Positions 1 through 6,600 of a stretch of DNA of 8,041 nt are shown piece after piece (the stretch's first letter is position 1; each line of letters begins with the position of its first letter). The stretch covers positions 1 through 8,041 of the forward strand of contig WFNC01000123.1 in assembly GCA_015488785.1 (NCBI GenBank). Direction: 5' to 3'. Below the pieces are notes generated by a model that did not search any database, had not been told where the DNA came from, and saw nothing but the letters and a program-made list of their open reading frames with translations. A program made the position numbers and the translations under genes. This stretch comes from Flavobacteriales bacterium. GTDB lineage: Bacteria; Bacteroidota; Bacteroidia; Flavobacteriales_D; Parvicellaceae.

Positions 1-1199
1 TCGGAACTTGGAATGTTATTTCAGGAAATGCTACAATTTCTAATCTCAACCTAGAGACTTCTCAAATTACGTTATCGGAAGGTATTACCATATTAGAATG
101 GGAAATTGATGGGGGAGCATGTTGCGGGACAACGAAAGATACGGTGAAAATTACTTACAATACAGTTTCTATAATACCGACAAGTATAGCAGGAAATACA
201 ACAATTTGTATTGGAGATGAGATAACGCTATCTGTAAATTCAGGGCAAATTGGAACAGGAGCTAACTGGCAATGGTACGAAGGAAGTTGCGGTTCAAATC
301 CAATAGGAACAGGAGCGCAAATTACAGTGCAACCAACTACTTCGACAACCTATTATATTTCTCCAGAAAACGGAGTTTGTCCTATTACTCCAGCTTGTTA
401 TTCAGAATTGGTCAATGTAGGGTCGGTTTCAATTATGCCTTCTCAATTACAATTAAGTCAACAAAATGTTTGCGGAAATGATACGACTATAATCAAACAA
501 ATTGGAGGTGTATTAGCTCCAAATGAACTTTGGTATTGGAGTACTGATAGTTGTGGAGGAGCTACAGTTGGAATGGGAGATTCTTTAATCGTTCACCCCC
601 TAGAAACAACAACATATTATTTAAGAGCTGGAGGAGCAACTCAATGTCAAGTTTACAACAACTGTATTAGCGTTACGCTAGTTGTAATTAGCCCAATGGT
701 TACTTTTGATTTAGTTGGAGAAATTTGTGGAGAATTTAAACCTGTTGATTTATCTAATATGGCAAATCCAATGGGAGGAAATTTTTCGGGTAATGGTATT
801 AATGGAGATCTATTTGAACCTGCGACAGTAGGAGCAGGAGTTCATCCAATTACTTACACTTATTATGATCCTATTTCAAATTGTTCTGTTCCAATTTACG
901 AAACAATATTAGTTTCCGTTTCATGCTCCGAAGGTCCTATTTCTGGATTAGTGAACACTATAACACCTAATGGAGATGGAGTCAACGATACTTGGCAAAT
1001 TAATTTAGAGAAATACTCAGCTCCAGAAGTGATTATTTATAACAAATGGGGGAATATAATATATCGAACAAAGAATAAAATAGTACAATGGGATGCAACT
1101 TTTAAAGGAGAGCAAGTAGCGTCGGGAACGTATTATTACTTAGTTAATTTTGGAGAAGAAAAACCACAACAAGCGGGGTCAATTACAATCATTAGATAA
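1..1199 (+). CDS. Large secreted surface protein with T9SS type B sorting domain (3' end only)
   Basis: The reading frame is open from base 3 to the TAA at 1197-1199, giving 398 visible residues; the 5' end lies outside the window. Numbering from base 3, residues 1-51 are the tail of a beta-sandwich repeat common in Bacteroidota adhesins (GTWNVISG at the start, LEWEI near 31-35). Residues 59-140 and 147-228 are two related Ig-like repeats with four cysteines each. Residues 234-307 form a third type containing NFSGNGINGDLFEPATVGAG. Residues 315-398 are the gliding-motility-associated C-terminal domain, with TPNGDGVNDTW and YNKWGN, ending in SITIIR. Known for the family: type B domains send proteins through T9SS, often with a PorP/SprF-family partner, as for SprB and SprF. 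The SprF-like gene 11 bases downstream fits this. Inference: an adhesin or gliding-type surface protein; the ligand is unknown. The GTG at 144 is internal, not a start. Confidence 0.9.
   Translation, partial: GTWNVISGNATISNLNLETSQITLSEGITILEWEIDGGACCGTTKDTVKITYNTVSIIPTSIAGNTTICIGDEITLSVNSGQIGTGANWQWYEGSCGSNPIGTGAQITVQPTTSTTYYISPENGVCPITPACYSELVNVGSVSIMPSQLQLSQQNVCGNDTTIIKQIGGVLAPNELWYWSTDSCGGATVGMGDSLIVHPLETTTYYLRAGGATQCQVYNNCISVTLVVISPMVTFDLVGEICGEFKPVDLSNMANPMGGNFSGNGINGDLFEPATVGAGVHPITYTYYDPISNCSVPIYETILVSVSCSEGPISGLVNTITPNGDGVNDTWQINLEKYSAPEVIIYNKWGNIIYRTKNKIVQWDATFKGEQVASGTYYYLVNFGEEKPQQAGSITIIR
177..686 (+). repeat. Two tandem Ig-like repeat units with a conserved four-cysteine pattern
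   Basis: Within the surface protein, two units of about 82 residues (177-422 and 441-686) repeat with a period of 88 residues. Cysteines fall at residues 69, 96, 126, 132 and again at 157, 184, 215, 221 (numbered from base 3), so intervening spacings are 27/30/6 and 27/31/6. Both units share an aromatic-rich strand before the second cysteine (WQWYEGSCG and WYWSTDSCG) and a TTSTTYY/ETTTYY strand before the third. The DNA copies have diverged clearly, so this is an old protein-level duplication rather than a recent one. Two disulfides per unit are an inference from the spacing. Confidence 0.8.
945..1196 (+). other. T9SS type B C-terminal sorting domain (gliding-motility-associated CTD)
   Basis: This segment encodes the last 84 residues of the surface protein. 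It has the hallmarks of the CHU_C / gliding-motility-associated C-terminal domain: NTITPNGDGVNDTW at the entry, VIIYNKWGNIIYRT in the middle, a WDATFKGEQVASGTYYYLV block, and a short final strand GSITIIR at the very C-terminus. In this family the domain is the outer-membrane export signal read by the type IX machinery. Unlike type A domains, it usually depends on a co-encoded SprF-like protein. Confidence 0.92.
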
Positions 1200-1210
1200 T
1201 AAAAGGAAAT

Positions 1211-2158
1211 ATGAATAAAGGAATAAAAAATGGATTATTAATAATGCTTACTTTTTTGGTAGGCGTTATTTCTGCACAACAAATCCCGTTGAAAAGTTTG
1301 TATTTATACAATAGACTGTCGTACAACCCTGCAGAAGCAGGAACACGAAGTTATATACCCGTTTATTTGTCGGCTCGTCAACAATGGATCGGTGTAGATA
1401 ATGCGCCAGAAACACAAGATATTTCTGTTCATGCTCCTTTGGGTGCAAAATTTGGATTAGGATTACAAATGTATAATGAAACGACAGGAGTAACCGATAG
1501 AACAGGTGGTAATTTAGCACTTTCATATCGTATTCAAACTTCTCAAAAAGGGCATTTAGCTTTTGGACTATCAGGAATGTTTACTCAATTTACGTTTGAC
1601 AAAGAGAAAATGATTACTCAAAATCCTAATGACGCAACCTTATTGAACAGTAATTTGACTTACTTTATTCCAGATGTTGGATTTGGGTTAAATTACTACG
1701 GAGAGAAATTTAGAATAGGTCTTTCTGCTGTAAATTTAATTGAGACTAAAAAAGACTTGTCTTCTATAGCTGTTGACAATGCCTTGAATAGAGTTATTTA
1801 TTTTGATGGAAGCGCAAAGTTAGGATTGTCAAAAAAGATAGACTTAATTCCTAGTTTTTTTACACGATATATGTTTGAAGCACCTTTCTCTTACGAAGCT
1901 AATTTAAGATTAATGTATAACGATTTAATTTGGTTAGGAGCAGGATATAGAGGCGGAGATGCCGCTGTATTTGAAGCAGGAATTCAATTCAAAAAATTTG
2001 TAGTTGGTTATGCCTACGATTATACCTTATCAGATATTAGTTCTATTAGTACTGGAACGCACGAAATATTAATTGGATATCAAATTAGTGTAGATACCTC
2101 TCCAAAAACCTCAGTTTGGAAAAGAAGAAATAGAATTTATACAAACGAGAGAAAGTAA
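1211..2158 (+). CDS. PorP/SprF-family type IX secretion outer-membrane protein
   Basis: This 315-residue protein is of usual length for the PorP/SprF family. Residues 1-22 are a signal peptide (basic MNKGIKNG, hydrophobic core, likely cut after VISA, before QQIP). The diagnostic N-terminal block follows: LYNRLSYNPAEAGT, then a RQQW motif. The rest alternates short hydrophobic and polar strands ending in aromatic residues, as in an outer-membrane beta-barrel. Near the C-terminus is VGYAYDYTLSD followed by GTHEILIGYQI, another family hallmark; a basic tail ends the protein. Known for the family: SprF of Flavobacterium johnsoniae is needed for secretion of the type B substrate SprB, and P. gingivalis PorP binds PorE. 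Inference: this protein is the dedicated partner of the surface protein encoded just upstream. The start is set by the signal peptide and an AAAAGGAAAT leader directly before the ATG. The 11-base gap upstream and 7-base gap downstream indicate one operon. Confidence 0.93.
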   Translation: MNKGIKNGLLIMLTFLVGVISAQQIPLKSLYLYNRLSYNPAEAGTRSYIPVYLSARQQWIGVDNAPETQDISVHAPLGAKFGLGLQMYNETTGVTDRTGGNLALSYRIQTSQKGHLAFGLSGMFTQFTFDKEKMITQNPNDATLLNSNLTYFIPDVGFGLNYYGEKFRIGLSAVNLIETKKDLSSIAVDNALNRVIYFDGSAKLGLSKKIDLIPSFFTRYMFEAPFSYEANLRLMYNDLIWLGAGYRGGDAAVFEAGIQFKKFVVGYAYDYTLSDISSISTGTHEILIGYQISVDTSPKTSVWKRRNRIYTNERK

Positions 2159-2165
2159 AAAAAGA

Positions 2166-4658
2166 ATGAAATATTTAATATCACTTATACTATTCTTATC
2201 GTTTCTTGGGGCAAAATCTCAAGTAGAATTAGCCGATTATTTATTCGATACTTACGAGTATAAATTGGCGATTAAGTATTATGAGAATTGTGAATTACTA
2301 CGACAAGGAGACGTTAAGAAATTAGCATTAGCTTATTATTATGTCAATGATTATAAAAATTCGGAGAGAATATATTCGCAAATTGCAGATGCAAAACAGT
2401 TAAATTATGCGGATTCATTAATTTATACAGAGACCTTAAAAAACAATAAATATTTTAAAGATGCACTCAAGTACCTTCCTAAAAAAGGAAAAACAAAACA
2501 AGATGAGGACTTTATAAAAGATATTAAAGAAGAGATTACGTTTTTAAAAAAATATTATGAAGATGAAAAAGAGTCTGAAGTTTCTCTTTTTGATTTAAAA
2601 AATATAAATGGAGGAGCTGCTGATTTATTTGCAAAACCATTTAAAAGAGGAGTGCTTTATATTTCTGAAAACCCTACAAATGAAGATGCTTTAGTGTTAA
2701 AACAAAGTGATTCATTAACGCAAAAAGAAGAGTTAGCTTACGGAAGTGGTTTAAGACCAAAAGCGACACTTTATTACTATTCGAGTAAAGACGGGAAAAA
2801 TGAAATAAAAATGCCAGACGATTTTCATATTGGAGCATTTGACATTGATTACAAAAAAAATCTTATTTACATTACCAGAACTGATTTTATTAAAAAATGG
2901 AATAAATATAAGTACAAACAATTACCACATATTTGGGTCGGATTTTTAGATATTGAAAATTTAAGAATAGACAAACTAGAGCCATTAAAATTTGAAGGAA
3001 TTAAAGATAAACTAGTTACGGGACATCCTTGTATTGTTCCAGACACTAATGTTATTTACTTTTCTACTCAAATAGAAGGAGGAAGAGGAGGTTTTGACAT
3101 TTATTCAGGAATTATAAACGGAACAAAAGTAGATAGTATTAAAAACTTAGGACCAAATGTAAATACTGCTGGGGATGAGTTTTATCCAACTTTTGCCGAT
3201 TCTAATATGTTGTATTTTGCTTCTGATGGAAGACCTGGATTTGGAAATTTAGATATTTTTAAAGCAGATGTTAGCAATTATAGTTTTCCTAAAGCAGCAG
3301 AAATATTGTCTGCTCCATTCAATTCTCCCGCTGATGATTTTTGTTTTGTTTATTCTAGAAATAGAAAAAATAAAGGGTATGTAACTTCAAACAGGTCTGG
3401 AGGAAAAGGAGATGACGATATTTATCTATTCAAAATGGGAAAAATGCTTATTACGGGTATTGCTAGAGATGCTGATGGCAATATTTTGGTCGGAGCTTTG
3501 GTTCAATTATTTGATTTAGATGGAAATCTAATAGCAGAAACTTACACTGACGAAAATGGGAGATACGCATTTAAAGTTTCTCCAGGTGAATATGAATTAT
3601 TGATTACCACCGAAGATGGATTTATTGCTAGACAACGAATTACAGTAGATGAAAATTGGGATAATAATAAAGACATCAATTTACAGTTGATTGAAAATAA
3701 AGAATCTGTTCAATTGACAAGTGTTGTCGTCGATCGTATTACAGGAGGTTTATTGTCTGATGTTACTATAGAAACCTACACTAAAGAAGATGGAGAATGG
3801 GTATTAACTGATTCTACAGTTACAGATGATGAAGCGAAATGGGAGGTAAATATAAAACGAAACTTAGATCAGAAAGTAGTATTTAAACACAATAAATATG
3901 AAACGCAAACAGTAGAGATTTTAAGTAAAGATGTAGAAAGAGCTTCTAAAATTAATGAAATGCTAATGGGAGTTGAAATGAATATGGCTACACTTTCAGG
4001 TGTTGTGATTGATGCGATTACCAATAAACCAGTTGAAAATGCAGAAGTTGAATTGTATGAAAAACAAGCAGATGGATCATGGAAAAAGGTAGGGACAGTC
4101 TTAACCGATAAAGATGGTAAATGGCTTCATCCAATAGACAATACCAAAGATTATAAAATTAAAGTTAATAGAGATGGTTATGACTCATATTCTTTTAGAG
4201 TACCTTCGGTTTATAGCATGAGCGACGAAAGAAGAAGAAAGTTATTAGATAAAATGTCAACTTTCGAATTAAATCCTTCTGCTGATTTAGATGCTAAAAT
4301 AAACGTAGATAATATTTACTTTGAATTTGGAAAAAGTGATATACAAGAAGGTTCTTATCAGATTATGGATAATATTTATAAATTCTTAATGCGTAATAGA
4401 ACGATAATTGTTGAGCTTAGTGCGCATACAGATTGTATCGGTAGTGCTGCTCAGAATCTAAAATTATCGAAGAAAAGAGCACAATCTTGTTACGATTATT
4501 TGATAAATAAAGGAATACCAAAATCGAGATTATCGCCTAAAGGTTACGGAAAAACACAGATGTTGAATTCTTGTGAAGAACAAAAGAAAGATGCAAAAGC
4601 AGCCGCAATCAATAGACGTGTGGAATTGAAAGTTCTAAAAAGAGCTCCAACATTCTAA
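2166..4658 (+). CDS. PorE-like multidomain OmpA-family periplasmic protein (TPR, propeller, three CRDs, OmpA domain)
   Basis: This is an 830-residue protein. Residues 1-19 are a signal peptide (MKYLISLILFLSFLGAKS, likely cut before Gln19 or nearby); no lipobox cysteine is present. Residues 20-130 are helical and TPR-like. Residues about 145-425 form a PD40/WD40-like propeller, with blades marked by IYFSTQIEGGRGGFDIYSG, LYFASDGRPGFGNLDIFKAD and GYVTSNRSGGKGDDDIYLFK. Three CRD beta-sandwiches follow at about 426-508, 515-600 and 608-702. Residues 710-830 are an OmpA C-terminal domain (IYFEFGKSDI, HTDCIGS, LSKKRA, NRRVEL). Asp756 and Arg771 occupy the positions of the Asp and Arg that bind diaminopimelate in OmpA domains. 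The domain order matches P. gingivalis PorE (PG1058), which bridges PorP and peptidoglycan. Inference: it anchors the neighbouring SprF-like barrel to the cell wall. Assignment to the OmpA/PorE-like group is firm; the specific T9SS role is inferred. Confidence 0.9.
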   Translation: MKYLISLILFLSFLGAKSQVELADYLFDTYEYKLAIKYYENCELLRQGDVKKLALAYYYVNDYKNSERIYSQIADAKQLNYADSLIYTETLKNNKYFKDALKYLPKKGKTKQDEDFIKDIKEEITFLKKYYEDEKESEVSLFDLKNINGGAADLFAKPFKRGVLYISENPTNEDALVLKQSDSLTQKEELAYGSGLRPKATLYYYSSKDGKNEIKMPDDFHIGAFDIDYKKNLIYITRTDFIKKWNKYKYKQLPHIWVGFLDIENLRIDKLEPLKFEGIKDKLVTGHPCIVPDTNVIYFSTQIEGGRGGFDIYSGIINGTKVDSIKNLGPNVNTAGDEFYPTFADSNMLYFASDGRPGFGNLDIFKADVSNYSFPKAAEILSAPFNSPADDFCFVYSRNRKNKGYVTSNRSGGKGDDDIYLFKMGKMLITGIARDADGNILVGALVQLFDLDGNLIAETYTDENGRYAFKVSPGEYELLITTEDGFIARQRITVDENWDNNKDINLQLIENKESVQLTSVVVDRITGGLLSDVTIETYTKEDGEWVLTDSTVTDDEAKWEVNIKRNLDQKVVFKHNKYETQTVEILSKDVERASKINEMLMGVEMNMATLSGVVIDAITNKPVENAEVELYEKQADGSWKKVGTVLTDKDGKWLHPIDNTKDYKIKVNRDGYDSYSFRVPSVYSMSDERRRKLLDKMSTFELNPSADLDAKINVDNIYFEFGKSDIQEGSYQIMDNIYKFLMRNRTIIVELSAHTDCIGSAAQNLKLSKKRAQSCYDYLINKGIPKSRLSPKGYGKTQMLNSCEEQKKDAKAAAINRRVELKVLKRAPTF

Positions 4659-4677
4659 TTTTGTTTTTTTTAAACTT

Positions 4678-4717
4678 AAAGCCAAATTCTTCCTTTTTAG
4701 GTTGGATTTGGCTTTTT
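4678..4717 (+). terminator. Rho-independent terminator after the PorE-like gene
   Basis: AAAGCCAAAT (4678-4687) pairs perfectly with ATTTGGCTTT (4706-4715). The stem continues inward with a T-G and a C-G pair, a 2x2 internal loop, and a CCT/AGG top stem (4692-4694 with 4699-4701) closing a TTTT loop. The 3' arm runs into a T tract (4713-4717). It starts 20 bases after the stop codon and separates the secretion operon from the ABC transporter genes. On the minus strand the tract is less regular, so the + direction is favoured. Confidence 0.85.
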
Positions 4718-4737
4718 AATTATTTACTCTTTTAGCT

Positions 4738-5640
4738 ATGGAAACAATACTTAAAATAACAAACCTGAACAAAAAATACGGTGCTGTTCACGCTGTAAAA
4801 AACCTTTCGGTAGAAATCAAAAAAGGAAATGTTTATGGTATTTTAGGTCCAAACGGAAGTGGTAAATCAACTACTTTAGGAATGGTTCTCAATGTAATAA
4901 ATCCAACTTCAGGTAGTTTCACTTGGTTTGAAGGAAATCTAACCACACACGAAGCATTAAAAAAAGTTGGAGCAATTATAGAACGCCCAAATTTTTACCC
5001 TTATATGACAGCAAAGCAGAATTTAGAACTGGTTTGCAAAATAAAAAACATCACAACCGAAAGAATAGCGGAAAAACTAAAGTTAGTAAACCTATTTGAT
5101 AGAAGAAATAGCAAGTTTGAAACATTCTCATTGGGAATGAAACAACGTTTAGCAATCGCTTCTGCACTATTAAACAATCCAGAAGTGCTAATTTTGGATG
5201 AACCTACAAATGGATTAGACCCACAAGGAATTCATGAAATCAGAAGTATTATTCACGAAATAGCAAAAGAGGGAACGACCATTTTATTTGCATCTCACTT
5301 ATTGGATGAGGTAGAGAAGATTTGTAATCACGTTATTGTTATTCGAAATGGTGTAAAACTATACGATGGGAAAGTTGACGAAATAACGGCTTCACATGGA
5401 ATTTTAGAATTAAAAATAGATGTAAATAAAGAAGGGTTATTAATTGAATTAAAAAACTTACCAGAAATCGAAAGTGTAAAAGAAGAAGAAGGAATTCTTG
5501 TCGCTGTATTAAATCAAGAAGTAGCAGCTTCGGAAATCAATAAAAAACTATTTGAAAAAGGGTTTTATCTTTCTCATTTGGTAAAACGAAAACCAAATTT
5601 AGAACAACAATTTTTAACATTAACAGAATCAAAAAACTAA
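4738..5640 (+). CDS. ABC transporter ATP-binding protein, ABC-2 exporter type (BcrA/DrrA-like)
   Basis: This 300-residue cytoplasmic ATPase powers the permease encoded 3 bases downstream. Visible motifs are Walker A GPNGSGKST (37-45), a BcrA-like region ERPNFYPYMTAKQNL (about 82-96), the signature FSLGMKQRL (130-138, the SLGMKQ variant usual in ABC-2 exporters), Walker B VLILDEP (150-156), D-loop NGLD (158-161) and switch His187 in ASHLLDE. Residues about 220-300 form the C-terminal accessory domain found in this subgroup. All catalytic elements are intact, so it should be active. Start at ATG 4738: the protein begins METILKITNLNKKYG, the usual opening strand of the family. There is no good Shine-Dalgarno site (leader TTTTAGCT), which is normal for Bacteroidota. 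Relatives serve in bacitracin/lantibiotic resistance or other export; the substrate here is unknown. Confidence 0.94.
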   Translation: METILKITNLNKKYGAVHAVKNLSVEIKKGNVYGILGPNGSGKSTTLGMVLNVINPTSGSFTWFEGNLTTHEALKKVGAIIERPNFYPYMTAKQNLELVCKIKNITTERIAEKLKLVNLFDRRNSKFETFSLGMKQRLAIASALLNNPEVLILDEPTNGLDPQGIHEIRSIIHEIAKEGTTILFASHLLDEVEKICNHVIVIRNGVKLYDGKVDEITASHGILELKIDVNKEGLLIELKNLPEIESVKEEEGILVAVLNQEVAASEINKKLFEKGFYLSHLVKRKPNLEQQFLTLTESKN

Positions 5641-5643
5641 GAT

Positions 5644-6474
5644 ATGTTACGACTATTAAGTATTGAGTTCTATAAACTAAGATTCAATAAAGCAAGTAAG
5701 ATTCTGACGCTCATTTATTTTGGGCTACTGACTTCTATCGCTTTACTAATTACTTTAAAAATAGATTTAGGACCGATACAATTAAATATTGCAGAACAAG
5801 GAATTTTTGAATTTCCCTACATTTGGCATTTCAACACTTATGTAGCGGCTGGCTTTAAGTTTTTTCTACTCCTAGTTATTGTTTCTATGGTCGCCAACGA
5901 GTATGCAAACAAAACACTAAAACAAAACCTAATTGATGGATTGAGTAAGCAAGAATATATTTTATCTAAATTTTATATGGTAACGGCTATGTCATTGGCT
6001 TCTACTGTTTTTGTTTTTATTGTGTCACTCATTTTAGGACTTAATTATTCAAGCGAAATAAGTTTAGCATTAATACTTTCAGACTTAGATTATTTCGTTG
6101 CTTACTTTGTAAAACTATTGAGTTATTTTTCATTTGGATTATTCTTAGGTGTACTTATTAAACGGTCTGCTTTTGCAATTGGAGGTATGATTGTTTGGTA
6201 TATTTCCGAAAAAATTATAGGAGCAGTTTTGTATTCCAATTTTTCAGAAAAGACTTCAGAATTTATAACCTCTATTCTACCATTAAATTCAAGTGAAGCA
6301 TTAATTCCTAGTCCATTTTTAAGAATGGAAACGCTAAAAACAATCTCGTCTCAAATGGGGACAGAATTTGGAAACGATTATAGCGTTCCTATTTTTAATG
6401 TATTCGTTTCTTTTTGTTGGGCATTAATATTTGCTTACGGAGCATTTTTATTGATTAAAAAAAGAGATTTATAG
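5644..6474 (+). CDS. ABC-2 type transporter permease
   Basis: This 276-residue integral inner-membrane protein is the partner of the ATPase ending 3 bases upstream; the spacing implies translational coupling. Six hydrophobic segments can be seen at about 19-38, 66-86, 111-133, 149-171, 175-197 and 250-272. Typical ABC-2 features are the N-terminal amphipathic stretch LSIEFYKLRFNK; the cytoplasmic coupling region after helix 2, NEYANKTLKQNLIDGLSKQE, which is followed by the start of helix 3; and the C-terminal end LLIKKRDL. A long loop between helices 5 and 6 (about 198-249) is probably outside the membrane. One ATPase and one permease suggest an A2B2 exporter of the BcrAB/lantibiotic-immunity style. 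That is inference from architecture only; no lantibiotic genes, histidine kinase or response regulator are in view. Confidence 0.88.
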   Translation: MLRLLSIEFYKLRFNKASKILTLIYFGLLTSIALLITLKIDLGPIQLNIAEQGIFEFPYIWHFNTYVAAGFKFFLLLVIVSMVANEYANKTLKQNLIDGLSKQEYILSKFYMVTAMSLASTVFVFIVSLILGLNYSSEISLALILSDLDYFVAYFVKLLSYFSFGLFLGVLIKRSAFAIGGMIVWYISEKIIGAVLYSNFSEKTSEFITSILPLNSSEALIPSPFLRMETLKTISSQMGTEFGNDYSVPIFNVFVSFCWALIFAYGAFLLIKKRDL

Positions 6475-6478
6475 GATT

Positions 6479-6504
6479 GTAAAATTGATAAGGTTTGATT
6501 TTAC
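6479..6504 (+). terminator. Possible weak AT-rich hairpin terminator after the permease gene
   Basis: GTAAAATTGA (6479-6488) can pair with TTGATTTTAC (6495-6504) around a TAAGGT loop: ten pairs, two of them G-T. It begins 5 bases after the permease stop codon, the right place to end the ABC transcript. The stem is very AT-rich and the following bases (TGAGTTTTACATTTAG) are only partly T-rich. A second TTTTAC at 6509-6514 could compete for the same 5' arm. Termination here is plausible but unproven. Confidence 0.3.
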
Positions 6505-6600
6505 TGAGTTTTACATTTAGTAATAAATAGGAGTGAACGTAAAAATAAACATTACATATAATTCCTAATACATTTTACAAAGAACAGAAAGAAAAAACAG
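6505..6600 (+). promoter_or_regulatory. Leader region of selO, probable promoter not pinned down
   Basis: These 96 bases hold no gene: a short in-frame peptide search gives only stop-rich AT sequence. The region must carry the selO promoter unless selO is read through from the ABC pair. TACATTTA (6512-6519) and TACATTTT (6569-6576) each match seven of eight bases of the Bacteroidota -7 element TAnnTTTG, but neither has a well-spaced TTTG/TTG -33 element. The last 20 bases before the ATG are purine/A-rich, typical of Bacteroidota translation leaders that lack a strong Shine-Dalgarno site. Confidence 0.25.

Noticed and set aside
272..481. 69-codon open frame on the + strand inside the surface-protein gene
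   Set aside because: It overlaps the well-supported adhesin frame in another phase, its product is basic and low-complexity with no signal or domain, and it has no leader of its own.
1266..1526. 86-codon open frame on the minus strand
   Set aside because: It is antisense to the conserved N-terminal half of the SprF-like gene, lacks a recognisable domain, and is best read as a shadow.
4659..4737. Search for a promoter of the ABC pair in the 79-base gap
   Set aside because: Most of the gap is the terminator; no TAnnTTTG element is found in the rest, so no promoter is called, although one of another type could exist.
6494..6519. Candidate promoter TTTG (6494-6497) with TACATTTA (6512-6519)
   Set aside because: The spacer is only 14 bases, shorter than the 17-20 or so expected for Bacteroidota TTG/TAnnTTTG promoters, and the last base of the -7 element does not match.
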